Assembly (NCBI GenBank): GCA_017562135.1
Contig: QEYB01000047.1
Location: forward strand, 124,001-188,000
Reading direction: 5' to 3'
DNA from: Dipylidium caninum
Lineage: Eukaryota; Platyhelminthes; Cestoda; Cyclophyllidea; Dipylidiidae
DNA: 64,000 bases
A program made the position numbers and the translations under genes. Below are positions 1-13,210 of the stretch, piece by piece (positions within the stretch are counted from its first letter, which is position 1; each line of letters opens with the position of its first letter). Below the pieces are notes generated by a model. That model had not been told where the DNA came from. It did no database searches and saw only the letters and a program-made list of their open reading frames with translations.

Positions 1-1576
1 ACATATTGAAATACCCTCCAAACGGTTTATTTCATGATGGAGTATCCTCACAATTCTATCGTAGCACTTACAGACGAGTAAATGTTGCCTTGGCAGTGAG
101 GAGAGAAGTCGCAATCGGCACCACTAAATAGTGGGACTATGTCGAACGCGGCCTGGGATTACCACAAAATAATCCTTCATTCACTTGCATGGGACTGGCC
201 ATCGGGCCGTTTTGCTGGAGTCATCGCCCCGATGATGATTTGGTCCTCGTCATACCGAAATGCTCTCTATCGCACATAACATCGGGGCAAAGTTAACCAC
301 TGGTTACAAAAAATTGGGGTTATTCTTTGCAATATCGTTCGTAGGACTCAACTAAGGCTCTTGACGACTTTATTCACTTTGCGTATATCCAACCCAATTG
401 TTCACACCGCTTGACTCATGTGTAAGACTTATTGAACTCTCCACAAACATCCAATCGCCTAAGTGTGGAGCTTTGTGATTCCCTCAGTTTCGGTGTGAGT
501 GTGCCGAGCGCTGAACGCTGTCATCACAGGTGGTTATAGGGTGTAAGCGGGGTTCACCGTCCTCAAATCGGTGCCAAAGTAACCGTCCCACAGACCTCCT
601 CCATTCCTCTCCTTTCCACCTCCACTTCCAGCCACCCGCGAGGAAGTTTATTTAATGTTTATCTGTACCGGAGAGAGGATACACGCGTCGACTCCACTAA
701 CTGGGTCACCGCCATCTAATCGCAAAAAATCCTCCTGCCCAATGATTTGATCGGGCTGGAGATCCACACTCTAGCAATTCGTGCTCCTTGGCTGATGGCA
801 CCAGTTTCGGGGGCTCCAGTCAGTCGAATTCCTGACACTTTCAAAGGAGACTGGATTTTCAATCGTCCTTTCAAGATTCACTGAAAATCGCCATTATGAC
901 TCGCCTCTCAGGGCTGTAACGCCAATTAACAAGCCTTCTCCAACCATTTATTAGCGTCTTTTCGGCACCAACCTTGATGGAGTGACTTCCGCCTCGCCGT
1001 CGTCCCTTCGGAGTAAAACGGTGAGGCAAGGGAAGCGGAACAGTTTACTCTATCGTTGTAGGTGAAAAGTGGAAATTTTGAGGACAGACACTGTTCAAAG
1101 CATCCGTAATCTCTAAAAAGAGTTAAAATAATGAGACCGCTTGCTGTGAATGACAACGTTCAAAAGGTATGTTACGGACTTCGCTCTGCCTCACGGTTCC
1201 TTTTATGTTTGTCAGAGAAAATTACATACCCGGTGAACATTTGAAGTGAGTTGCCTCGCATCGTGGTCGAAAGGCGAAACTCCTCGTCTGCGGATTGAAT
1301 TTGATGGTAGCCTCCGGGGTTGTTCCACCGCCCTGCCTTTGACAGTCCACATTGGTGGAATGGATAAGTTCCAGCGACAACATCGGTGGCCACATATTCG
1401 GTCATATAGCGTCACACAGTCTCGTTTGAATGGATTATTTACATCAGATCGAACGAAATATGAGAAAATTTTAACAAGTAGCTTTACTTTTATCGCTTAA
1501 TGATACATAGTCACGTGCAAATTGACCAAAAAAATTCTTTCACTTTAGTCTTGAGTGTACCCATGGCTACTGGGGA
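1..1576. other. intergenic, no gene seen
   Basis: No reading frame here resembles a known protein on either strand, and the longest open frames have no splice context or motif. The composition is ordinary for the left third of the window. I see no repeats of note before the mariner remnant begins. Confidence 0.5.
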
Positions 1577-2552
1577 GGTTCATCTGTTCCACTATACCTT
1601 ATACGAATTTCATCACGGAAGAAACGCCACAGAAGCATGTAGGAATTGGCCGATAGTGTTCGATAGAGGCACAGTCTCTGATAGTAAATGCAGAAAGTGA
1701 ATCGAAGAAATTGAGAGAGGTGATTTCAACCTCTCTGATAAGCCACGTTCTGGGCGACCATCCCTCATCGACGACCAGGTTGTTAAGTCCATGTTGGAGC
1801 AAGACCCCTCTCTGACCACATGTGCGATCGTGGTCGGAGGATAGGATTGGTACGGAAACATTCACGATGAATGCCACATCAGTTACCTGAGGGGAGAATT
1901 TTGATGCTCGAGTCATCGTAGGCACCTCTCTGCGTGCTCGGAAGAAAATCGGGGTCTTCTTCAACCGGATGATGATAACGGGGATGAAAGGTGAATTACC
2001 TACGAAAGAATCGCAAGACAAAGAGCATAGTGTGGAGCCGGAGAACTTGTCCTTTCCACTTCTAAAGCAAATGTGGCTCTGAATAAGAGAATGCTGTGAT
2101 GTGCATGGTGCGACATTCGGGGACCAATGCATTATGAGGTTTTAAAGCCGAGAGAGAAGCTCAAATCGCAGAATTATTGTCAGCAATTGGACACTTTAAA
2201 GGCCACTGTTCAAGAAAAGAAGTCGACGATGTTTAGTAGGAAAGAAGTCATGCGGTACGATGGTAATGCAAAGCCACATGATGCTTGGGGAATAGTGGGA
2301 AAATAACAGAACTAGGCTGGGAAAGTTTGTCGTATCCGCCATAATTGCGGAAACTCAGCACTCTCCGGCTGTCACTTGATTTTGTCCGTGCAGGATTTTT
2401 CGAAGGGCAAGAAATTCAGGAATGGCGAAGATATCGAACAAGCGTTGTTTTGATTTTTCGCCTCAAAAGATGAAACGTTTTCGAAAATAGAGTATACAAA
2501 TTGCCCTCACGCTGGCAAGAAGTCATTAATAATAATGGCCAGTACAATGTTT
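1577..2552 (+). mobile_element. decayed mariner-family transposase (fossil DNA transposon)
   Basis: Translating in shifting frames gives a recognisable mariner transposase in order. The helix-turn-helix part reads LYEFHHGRNATEA, then GDFNLSDKPRSGRPS with a following DDQVVKSMLEQDPSLTT. The catalytic start looks like NGDER (family TGDEKW), followed by LNKRML and CAWCDIRGPMHYEVLKP, then NYCQQLDTLKATVQEKK, NAKPHDAW (family NARPH) and the C-terminal RWQEVINNNGQYNV. Several in-frame stops (for example TGA at 1698 in place of a conserved Trp) and at least two frame changes make it non-functional. The catalytic region is partly lost. I could not find convincing terminal inverted repeats, so the ends given are those of the coding remnant. 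Family assignment is strong; subfamily is not resolved. Confidence 0.85.
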
Positions 2553-5407
2553 AATAAATTTATTGACGGTAAATAATTGTACCTTTTTTTATTCCTACGG
2601 CGAATAGAATTTTCCGGTTGCTGTGATACACTCAAATCATTCCTCCTTTTTCAATCCTGTTTGATGGAATTGTGATTAAAATTCTGATCTGTCTGAGTAT
2701 TTCCTATGCCATGTAACTTTCCCGATCCTCGACTCTCAATTGATCACACAGAGGCGTCAAGTTGAACTAGGCGGGATATCGCCTTCATTAATGAAGCCAT
2801 CATTTGTGACCCCCTCGACGACAAAATGACAGTCGAGGTCGGGGCGGAGGACTGGAGATAGAAAGCATTCCTATTGTCGGGAGGATTTGCAACCTCAGTC
2901 AGCTCTCCCCTCGTACCACACCGCACCGAGAATTTCGTCTATTCAACTCACTTCAAAGATGAATGCTTCAAAAAGCCAAATAATGCGTCAGAGTGAGGGG
3001 AGCGTTCACAGTGTGATATATCACTAAATACGCCTTCAATCAGGAGATCTGAAGACTGATATCCAAGCCTTACGATGGGATACCACGGAAATTGAGTGAT
3101 TAAGTACTTCTGTTAAATTCATACGAAGGCTTCCACTTTCTACTAATTAAAAGAATTTTTTTGTCCCGTCATCATGAACATTTTCAGATGTGCCGAGCTC
3201 ACTTTTAGCTGCCTGCCTCACAACATTATTTAATAAGGAAAGCCTGCCCATGGCAAGATGACTCTTGCACAATCTGGCTGTGCGTGCCGGGGGCTAGCGT
3301 AGATTTTCTCCACTTGCCAATCTTTCGGTCTGGCGGGTAATAATTTTCTACCCAGCATCCTTAAGGGTACTTGGACATTGAGACGAGTCCAAATACGAGA
3401 TTTTAAAAGTTTCTGAAGGCTGCGTCGGATTGGGGCAATGCATTCCAAAAATGGCCCTCCAGATTTGACCAAGTCCCCTCGAATCACAAGAATGCTGAAG
3501 CGTCTTCATTAACGCAGGAGGGGGCGTTGGGGGCATCCCTGAGAAGGGATGCAGGATGAACAGGCGTTGGAGAGGAGGAGGAGGGGAGAGGATTATCAGC
3601 TAATAATTAATGCTGGCCAAATGTCGCGAGGCCTCGCGCATTTCGTGCCGCCTCGTCGTTGTGACCCCACACAGGTGCGCCAGGGTGAAAGGTCAAAAGA
3701 GTGCCATTTGACCAAAAATACCCAATTAACAGGACGACACCTGGCCTAAACTGCCACTCTGTATTGCCTGAGGAGAGTTGGGATCATTATCGAAGACCAA
3801 CGCCATATAACGTTAGTAATGAAGATCACGTTTTTTATTGGCTCTCCGGGGCGAGGTTGGGGGATGGAGGCAGCAGTTAAGGCCAGTAATGTGCCAACGA
3901 TGAGGTAGTTCGCATTCGCCTTACGGCACTGTCTAGCAGCGTAAACTTTCCATTGGGTTGTGTAACCACTGATTGATACTTCTACCAGTTACTGTACATC
4001 TGCGCTTGGCGTCTTTTTCTTTTTCGCTATCTCGGCGATTTTTTCTATCCCTCTTCTTTAATGGAAAACTGTTCTTCCACGCTTCGATACCTGGACGTCC
4101 CATGCGGGGCAAGCTGCAGACACTTCAATGCGAAGTATGCTGTAAAACTGGGTAATTCTTCCTCAACCCTGATTTCCCCTGTTTAATCAAGGGGCGCTGG
4201 CATGGGTGACGGGAGTTTTACTGGGGTGGTGGAAGGAGGGAGAGGAATGGGCGGCTAGGAGGGCGTCGATCCGGAAATCTTCCAACAGATGTGCAATTTG
4301 TGGTAATTGCCTAGCGCCCAAGAAATACGTGGCCTTGCAACAGCCTAAGCGACAGCACATGATCAAGCCAGATGGCTACGTGTGTGAAGATGATTCACAG
4401 GGACAATATGGGAGTCCTTTGTGGGTTAGGTCGAAACCATCTTAGCGCCTCACTTTGCCTAATTTTTGCCGAAAAATTTTTGGTTGGTCAACTGCTAACG
4501 GCTCTTAAATTTGATTTGTTAGCTGTCGAAAATAAAGGGATTTAAGAGTCCAATTGCGGGTGAATCGTGTAACGAAGGGGTGACTCAAACTTCCGTACAC
4601 CACAAAAAATACGTTTATGGCACATTTTTTTATTGTGAACGAAATAAACTGTCCCTGTGTGTGGAATGAATCAAGCCCATGACACTCTCCTTGCACCAAG
4701 TATGTACTACACTTTCCATGAGCAAAAAATCAATTCCACATTTATTCCCCTAATAATTTCACTGATTTTGCATGCACTTTACGTGGTCGAGATTTACGGA
4801 TGAACTGACCAATTATAAATGGCGTCGCTTCACTTCGCCATTGGTCTCCTGTGCTACGCGGCCTTTGGGTAACGATGAATGGTCAGAATGCTAATAAAAA
4901 TCCACTCAGTGTTTTTTCGTCTCACATGAGACATTAGGGACATAAAAAGGCAAAAGGTGAGTGTGCTTCCGTTTGCATAACCATAAAGGCGACGGATTGG
5001 GGCTGTAGATGCGACCCTCTGGCCACTAGAACCAAACAGCTGCGCTTTGCGAAGGAGGTGCGGGAAGGGTGGATGAAGTGGGGTTCAAGAGGAGGCCTGC
5101 CGCTGGTTTTTCTTCACTCCTTAGTTGTGCCATCTGAGACAGTTGATAGTTTGGCCAAATTAACGTTTCGTGGTAAACAAGGGTTAACGAAGATTGTAGC
5201 ATCCATTGAGAAGGCGTATCCGTTGGTTGGTACGTTACCATCTATGTGCCCGCCAGAGAGCTTGACCAATCAAAGTGAGGCTTGTAAGGCGGCAAGGAAT
5301 ATTTTGCTTAACTGAGGTCTACCTTCACACGCTGGCGGTATCCCTTTTGTCCGTGCTCGTAAAATGGCCTGATCCATACAAGATGAAGGATTAGAGAAAA
5401 ACTTGAA
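2553..5407. other. intergenic or 5' region of the LIM-homeobox gene
   Basis: Nothing here can be supported as a gene. Two short stretches with clustered cysteines (about 4125-4155 and 4287-4310) look superficially like zinc-finger pieces but do not give a LIM spacing. Upstream exons or the promoter of the LIM-homeobox gene may lie here. Confidence 0.4.
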
Positions 5408-7117
5408 ATGATGTGCAGAAACTTTGCTTTCTCCCACCGTCTTACTTTTAGCACTAACAGCCTACCATCGATAGTAATGCATCGACTTCCAACAGTCTTT
5501 ATACGCAAGTGCTTCGGCTGCAAAAAAGCCCTCAACGTAGTAGGCGAAGATGGAGATAACTGTTACTACCTTCAAACCAACGACGGTCGCGCATGGCATG
5601 TCGAGTGCTTGAATTGCTCCTGGTGTAAGTGTCCTCTTTTCAATGCCAAAAATGGCGTCACTTCTCGATGCTACACCAGAGGCGGACAAATCTACTGCCC
5701 TCGAGACTACTTTCGGTGAGTTAGTGATCCTCACTCTTTGCGATATTCGATATGTGTGACATTAGACGTTGCTTTATGACTGATATTAGTAAACTCTCGA
5801 TTCAAAACCGCCTTCAAGTTCAGGTGGGAAGAAAAATAACTTAGGAGGACACAATTAAAAGGCCCTTCTCCGTCTATCCAATTCTCTTTTACTTAATTCA
5901 AAGAGGTCTACATAGGGGACGGTTTTTAGACGCGGCTGCCCTTTGGAAGGTCACTCCGATGATGCTTTATACTTGATATTTTACAGTGGTTCAGAGTTAA
6001 TACGGTTCGCATTTCTGTCACTCGTCAGACCCCAATGTCTGGTCAGGGCACTTAAATGAGAATTTGTCTTGCTCACCTTAAAGGTTTCGGATCCAGTGCG
6101 CCTTTATAGCATTCCATCTAATCTTCTTCTCCGGTCTCTTCTGCTTTTACTTGAGAGTTGAAGTGAAGTCACACTCGCTACGTCTCGGCAATGTATCGGT
6201 CGGTGGAATTGTACCACGTTCCTCAAGTTAAGTTAACGCAGACGCTTTACCACTAAATGAGAGCGAAGATCGAGTTGCAGGTAATCAACTCGGAGGGTAC
6301 TGAGAGGCTGAGTGCGGAAGATATTAATTCGCCCGCAATTGAGTTTTGATTGATGGCGCCACAGTGTTTAAATAGACTCAGAGTATAACTGGATATTCAC
6401 TTCTGAGGCACTGAGCTGATAGCAAAAAAAATCGGGGTCATATTCTATGACGACTGGAAGGTGTTACTTCACAAATTACCGTATAATGCGATGAGCATTT
6501 GGCTCTCCATTTTATTTTATCTATAGATTTTCACCCCTGATGGGTGATATGAAGAAAACACCAAAATGCCAGAGCTGTCAACAGTCAATCAATCCGGGTG
6601 ACCAAGTTATTCACAGTCCGCTTCATACTTTTCACATCCAATGCTTCTCTTGCGATGTGTGTGGCAAAGACCTTCTGCCCGGACAGCCCTACATCCTCCA
6701 TGACAATTATCCAGTTTGTCTGGAAGACGATCTGCGAATTCGACGACCGAATTACATAGGATCGTGTCTCCATTTTCCGTATTCCTTGTCCCACACATTT
6801 ACTAAACGGAAACGCGTTCGGACTTCCTTCAATGAACGACAACAACACTCCATGCAGGCGTTCTTTGCTCAAAACCAAAACCCCAGTGCCACCGAGTTGG
6901 TAGGTCTTTCCGAGGAGACTGGTCTTGCCAAACGTGTACTTCAAGTAAGTTAGTTTGTTTGCTGCCCTGTGGAGATCTAGTGCGAGAAGGTATGAGGGCT
7001 TGATGTGAATGCACTTCCGTTTAGGTGTGGTTCCAGAATGCCCGAGCCAAATTTCGACGCAACGGTGGCTGCTCCGATCGCAACACAACGACTTCGTCGG
7101 TGGAGGATTGTGAATAA
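5408..7117 (+). CDS. LHX2/9: LIM-homeodomain transcription factor, LHX2/9 (apterous) class
   Basis: Nuclear DNA-binding developmental regulator with two LIM zinc-binding domains and a homeodomain. The model has three exons: 5408-5715, 6527-6944 and 7025-7117, with clean GTGAGT and GTAAGT donors and matching phases, giving 272 residues. LIM1 spans about residues 35-101 (CFGC, WHVECLNCSWC, IYCPRDYF). LIM2 spans about 117-171 (CQSC, FHIQCFSCDVC, VCLEDD). The homeodomain spans about 196-255 and begins KRKRVRTSF. The 80-nt intron falls between VLQ and VWFQNARAKFRRN; that helix 3 and its RAKFRRN tail are typical of the LHX2/9 class rather than Islet, LMX or LHX6/8. The start is uncertain: the first exon could instead begin at an acceptor near 5494 with a further exon upstream. 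The protein ends only about 17 residues after the homeodomain, so a 3' exon may be missing. Confidence 0.85.
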
Positions 7118-10100
7118 CCATGGACGTTATGATGGTATTGCGTCGTGCCATAAATTTACCATATTAACCAATTTACTAGGACATTCCGTGTCTACCTGCA
7201 AATTCACATTCTCAATTGCCTTCACGTAACCACCTAGAAAGCCGGCGCCCTTGGATTTCGCCAAAATGAATACAACAGAGTCGACTTAAATTGAAGCCTC
7301 GAACAGAGGAGGCGACCACGGACCTGGACTAACGATGTTAGGCGACTTCTTGACTTTGCCAACTCCTTCAAGCTGACTTACAATCAGTTTTGTTCTTTTC
7401 GCCGAGAACACGACCTGGGCGAGGAAGTACAGTACTCCCACGCCTTTCCCTCTGCTTTCCGCCATTGAAAGATCCCATAGACTTGTGTGATGTTCTTTTT
7501 CCTACATCCTTGTACACATCATCTGGTGTATGCACTGCTGCAGTTGGAAGGAGCGGCAGAAAGTACCCGACATTTCAACTAATCTTCAGGTAGTGTAGAA
7601 CTCTGCAGCACCTTTTATCCTCTACCTAGCAGAGACATGAACATTTTCAAACTTCGCATCCCACATATTGTAGGACTTCAAATTAGACCGCTTTTCCAAC
7701 CACGTTAGCGTTAATGTGCCAGAGAGGCAGTTGACTGCTTTTCCTCGATTAATCACATCACTCTGCCAGACGAAAAGTGGTGGCCAAAGTCAGCACTTCA
7801 AATAACTTCGTTTCAATTTCCGATTGGGATGGGAACTGGTATATTTTGCCTCTACACCTGCTCCGATCCGTCAGCTCCCCCAAGTATGAAGGGTACTTAC
7901 CCAACCGCCATCACTTTTAACCGAAAAAGCTAAGAAAATCACCCTTTCTGGCCTGAACTAAGCCTACTGAGTGAGATGAGACCTTTTGCCCCGAGGCGGT
8001 TGGTAATAAATACAAGCAACTAAGAGACGTGAGTCAAGGCGGGAGTAAGAAATGAAACTTCAAATGCTCGTTGTGCCGTCAATGACTTTGAGAAGACAAC
8101 AAGTCGGAGAAGTTTCTTAATTTTCATTAGCTGTAAGGAGATTTGTGAGCCTTGGGGCTTTTGGTAGATGGTATCTTTTTACTATATGAATCTAAACATG
8201 TTCTCGAGATTCATTTGGGTTTACAGCTGACACAGACCTCACCTTCTCGTGTACGTTAATTGTGAAGTCTTCCCACCGCATCATGGACGGGGCTGTCAAT
8301 CCCTAAGGGCAGGAGATAACTGCTATGACTAATGGTTTTCAGCGGTAACTTCGCCTGTTAAAATGAACGGTGGATCGCGCAAGTTAATTTCAACCTAGAT
8401 GCGCAGCGCATTTATATGTATGCCTCCAGTGGAAAGGGGCTAATCTTAAGGCAAATCGGTAAAATCTATGTCAGATTTATCATGGCTCATAGTGTAAATG
8501 GCTGTCGCCCGAATGGACCTGGTTGAAACCTAACAGAAGAGGAAGAAACATGAGGTGATGCCCTCGTTGCTAATCCACTTTCGGCTAGGAAGACGCTGTA
8601 GGTATCTGGACAAGTACGAAAAGAGAACTCAAATTTGGCTAACGCATACGACAAATTCCACTCTACTTATGTGGTCATCAGTAGCGAGCGGTAAACACTC
8701 AGGTCTTTTCGCCTTAACGCCAAGAAGAGGCTTATTAAAGTTCCCCAGTTTCCCTGGTCATCTCACCAGGTGCATCACGCGTCCACTCACTCTCTGCGAT
8801 CTATTTCGTCGGCATTTGCTTTTCAAAGTGAATGTTAGCAACAGGCCTACCAGACAGTGCATTTACCACATATCGCGGGATACTTGAACGGTGACAATGT
8901 GTGTTTAAATATTTACCATCACTACTGCACCATCTTGTCTACAGACCACCTATGGTTGTTTTCCATCCAAACCGACATATCTTGGCCGGATGCACCGTCA
9001 CTCTAATAACACTTTTAGAACCTGTGTCGTCAGCGATACCACCCTGTTTGGGTAAGTCGCTCGAGGTATTGGAAGAAAGAATGGCAAGAAATCCAGGAGA
9101 AGGTGTAGGTTTGAGCGAATAATGCATAAAAGAGCTGCATGTCTGATGATTTCGCGCCAAAGGTTAGGATGAGTTTCGTCTATGCAGTGTCTTTTAGTAT
9201 CTCTAGCAAAATGGAACCTTTTTTCTGTTAAATCCTTGGGTATAACAATCACTTTAATGGCCTAATTAGTCAGAAGTGGAATCGTACAGAGATATGCACG
9301 TAGCTTATGAGACCGTGCCATTGAAAAGCGAAGTATTAAGGCGTACGAAGCAATTAACAGTGCTTAAGACAAGTGCCCGTCTGAATGCAAATCGGTCTTT
9401 GCTATCGGCGCAGGACCAGTCTTGGTCGCACCAGCAGCTTAGAGCCCCTTTCCTCGACTCTTGGGAGCAATTTTGCTCTAGTTCTCGAGCAGAGTTGGCT
9501 GTTATCGGTACATGTAGCATCAATTGGTAATTTCTCACCACGTAGGGTCTATGGCAGCACTCACGGAAGCCAGTCAAGACCGAGAAGCAGAAGACTACTC
9601 GATGTCATCTGGAAGGCTCAGAATGCCTGTATAATTGCCATTTTGAGACTTCAATGCACGGTTTGGCCTTCGCTATATTCGCCGGCTAAGATGCGTAAGT
9701 CGTTCACGTAGGCCTGAGAGTTATTCGTCTTTGCTGGACGATCTAGTTTCATTCCTCCTCCATTCGTCTTCATTCTTCTACGGCTCCAGCACCAATAATC
9801 CATAGCCGCCTTCTGCAGCTAGCCAGCTCTGCATTCACTTCCTTCAGTTCAGAATCAGCCAGTCGATCGAGTAGAAGGTCTCTGAAGAAAGCATGACTCG
9901 TTCTCCCACCAGGCATGGAACCAGTCCACAAAACGCTTCGGATGCCAAAATGTTCATTGTCATCTCTAATTCCTGCTACTAAAGGTGACGAAGTAGCGGC
10001 ATATGCCACTTGGTCGTTAACAGAATTGTCAGGGAAAAACGACGGTTTCCCTCATGAGAAGCTGAAACACTCATGGTAGTCGAGACGGGAAGCAAAATAA

Positions 10101-13100
10101 TTCCTCGTTAAACATGTCATGTTCTATCCCAAAGGGGAGAGCGGGAGAGAGCTCCAAGTCAGTGGTCTTCCCTCAAAAATGCATGTACTGGTTGCCGTTA
10201 GCGGCCATCTTGGTGAGACTCAGTTTGTATGATGCGAACTCCTGACTTCCCACCATGTAGGCACTGGTTTGCCCACCCAAACTGACTTCCTCTCTCGAAA
10301 TCGCAATCAACACGAAATTCGACGTCTCACCATGAAATGAAGACGTCCGTGCCTTACCGGAGCTCCACAAGTTTAAAGTGGTTTTGAATCTTTCTAAGTG
10401 TCAGAGTACAGTCTTCATTTGCCGGGGAGTAGCTGATAGGCTATCAACTTGCAGTTAATTCACTCTAGGGTGTCTATATCCATTCCCCTTGGAATGTTTG
10501 CCCATTCTTACTAAATTATAAACTTTAAAATCGTCGAGAGCGGTTCCTACTTATTAGAAATAAGTGGATGGTTTGCCTTAACTGGTTAAAACGGATGCAT
10601 GGGACCGGCGATTTCGGAAAATGTTCTGTCGAAATTCGATCTTCTGCCACCTACCTTGATGGTGAGGCGCCAAGTGGATGCTTTACATCATACACCAGAG
10701 ATTCGTGCGAACTCTCTCACTACCACGTTTGTATGCAAGGCATTATGGACTACCATTTCGTGGAGACACGGTAACTTGACACTCGATCATCGACTTCCAA
10801 TCAGCAACGTTCATTATACCGGTTTCTGGGAGAAATTACAACGCATATGTTGAAATATATTTTACGTCGTCCATTCATTTATTCATGTGCTATCAGCCTC
10901 CCTTATAAAGTCATTATTCTGAATGCGACGCATATCAAAACAAAACGCCCACTATGCCAAAATTAGTTACAAGTAGACCCAGAATTCGGAGATAGTGGAG
11001 AGCACCTAGAAGGCAGCAAAGATTGCCCATTTCGGAGGATGATAGATGTTAAAAGCTTAGGTTTGCCACTACAACGTCCGAGGGACCAATCGCATCAAAA
11101 GTTGCGACTACCTGGAGTCCCTTGCTTTGATGTCAGCGCGGGCTCTCACACTGATACCTTCTTTCATGGCGTCTTACAATTTCTCGTCGTTGGGGTTTAT
11201 GCATGGCCAACATTAATTTCTAAGAAGTGGTAGATCATATTTCCTAAAACCCAGTTTTGAGTGCAGAATCTCACACGGTTCGCCTAGTTACATGGGGTGT
11301 GAGTGGGCAGCGAGACACATCATTTACCTCCACATCTGAACAAAGTTAATCTAGCCGCCCCAGGAATACTTTAAATCTTTTCTTGAAAACGCAAAATAAA
11401 TAGAAAAGACTCTGTTTGGCCCAATTCACATTTATTGTGTCAAGATAAAGTACAGAGCACAGGCACCCTCGAGAATAAGGAATCAAGTTATTAATATTTC
11501 CACTAATTTACCAAAAGTAGTATATCTCATTACCAAACGCGTCATGCTCATCAGTCTTTGATTTCTCCTCCCTACTTCTTGCATCATCATGCATTTAACG
11601 GCAGTAACCGTTTTCCTTAATGCTGGTCGACAGCGGATTTGAAAACCACTTACATTGAACGGTTGATGAGATTTTCTCTAAGTCCTTTTCCTCCGTCCTC
11701 CTATCGCACGCTTTCGTATAAGTACATTTGATTTGCTTAACATGAGTGAATCCTCTATGTACAGAACTCCACTTATTTCCACCGTTAGGTGAGAAAATAC
11801 GATTTTACAACAATTTTGCCTCCAATAAAATTCGGACAGTATCTAACGTTTCCTAACTCAAATAAAGATTGTTATTTAGGCGAGATGACTCACACGACCC
11901 ACCAAATGAGGCGCGGCAGTGAATAATGATGCTGCTGCCTCATGCGGTGACCTCCCACAAGAGGAGGGGCTTGTTTATTTTCTACAAAAGGGAATATAAG
12001 GGGGTTGGCAACTGGCGCGATGTTTATGTCATTGTCACACCACCTTCCGCCTCACCTCCACGTCCTCCTTCATCTCCTTCACCGCCTTCTCCCTCACTTC
12101 AACTTCCCCTCTTCTTGCTGGGAATGTCCCCGTTCAAGGAGAAGTATCGCTGCGCCATTAATTAGTAACTAATTCACCAAACAAAGTGAATTTTAATAAT
12201 GTCACACCATGAGCTTATCTTAGCCAGACTGCGAATTGGTGGACATGTTTCATGGCACCCCTCTGTCGTCCCGGATCACTTCGGCTTTCGTTGGAAATAC
12301 TTCTGAAGATAAGCGCAGCATTCAGTCACCATATCTTATGAACTAACATTTAATGTGTTCATCTAGTGGAAGAAAAGTTCACCTTCGAGATTCTCTCTCC
12401 CATGCTTTTGATTCGGGGAGTAGCAGTGTAGAAGTGTTTAATTCCCTTTCCATTATATACGATTTCAGTACAGCGGTAAATTTCTTCGCCTATTTTTGGG
12501 GCATTTTGAGAAAATGTAAGTAGCTGCTTTTTTGTCCTTTCTTCCAACTTATAAAGCAACTCTATATTTTTCATTTAACTTTCGGTTGAAAGTCGATACT
12601 ATTGCGCAAAATGATTGAAACACCAAAGAAGCACATGTAGTCGAGTTTTATGACTTGGGCCCCAAGTATGTGATTCTCTCTTGGAACAATTCGGGAAACG
12701 ACATCACCCCTGAAGCTTCGAATAAATTAACAGGGTAAAACAATAATGTTATTTGATATTTGACTGCAAGGAAATATTCGCTTTCGTGCAGCTTCATCTT
12801 ATTCCTATAAATATGTTTCGCATTTGTGCGCAAAGGCTAAATTGCATTAAATGGCCTTTTATTTAACTGTTTTAACTAACTTTACGTATCCACTGACAAC
12901 CAACGAGCACCATTTTAAGATCCCTAGCCTAATGTCGTCTTTTCGATTGCCCGCTGAACTAGTGTATAATGACTATTATGATTCGTGTTATATGGCCAAT
13001 ATTTTACACTGAACGATCTCTAATTTCAGTTAGAATCTTTTTCTGCGCTCCAGCCACCTTAAATGATCGTTTGAGCAAGACTCAACTGCAATTTGTGACA

Positions 13101-13210
13101 GCAACACCTTCCTTCCTGGGGAGGATGGGGGAGCGGTACAGAGGTAATGCGAGGGTTATGTACACACGGAAAGATCCCGAAGAAGAAAAGTGCAGACTCT
13201 GTTCAAGCGC
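7118..13210. other. 6.1 kb gene-poor region between LHX2/9 and TBX20 genes
   Basis: The two transcription-factor genes converge on this stretch (LHX plus strand, TBX20 minus strand). Open frames here, including a proline-rich one at 11926-12165 read from pyrimidine-rich sequence, show no domain or splice logic. An AATAAA lies at 8005-8010 on the plus strand and an AATAAA on the minus strand at 12858-12863; either could serve as a polyadenylation signal but both are far from the stop codons. The rest may be 3' UTR or regulatory DNA. Confidence 0.45.

Noticed and set aside
4125..4310. Cysteine clusters CEVCCKTG and CAICGNC resembling LIM or zinc-finger pieces upstream of the LIM-homeobox gene
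   Set aside because: Neither has the spacing of a LIM domain, and the two real LIM domains are already complete in the exons at 5408-5715 and 6527-6944.
11926..12165. Proline/serine-rich open frame
   Set aside because: It comes from a pyrimidine-rich tract with a biased composition and has no domain, splice context or support on either side.
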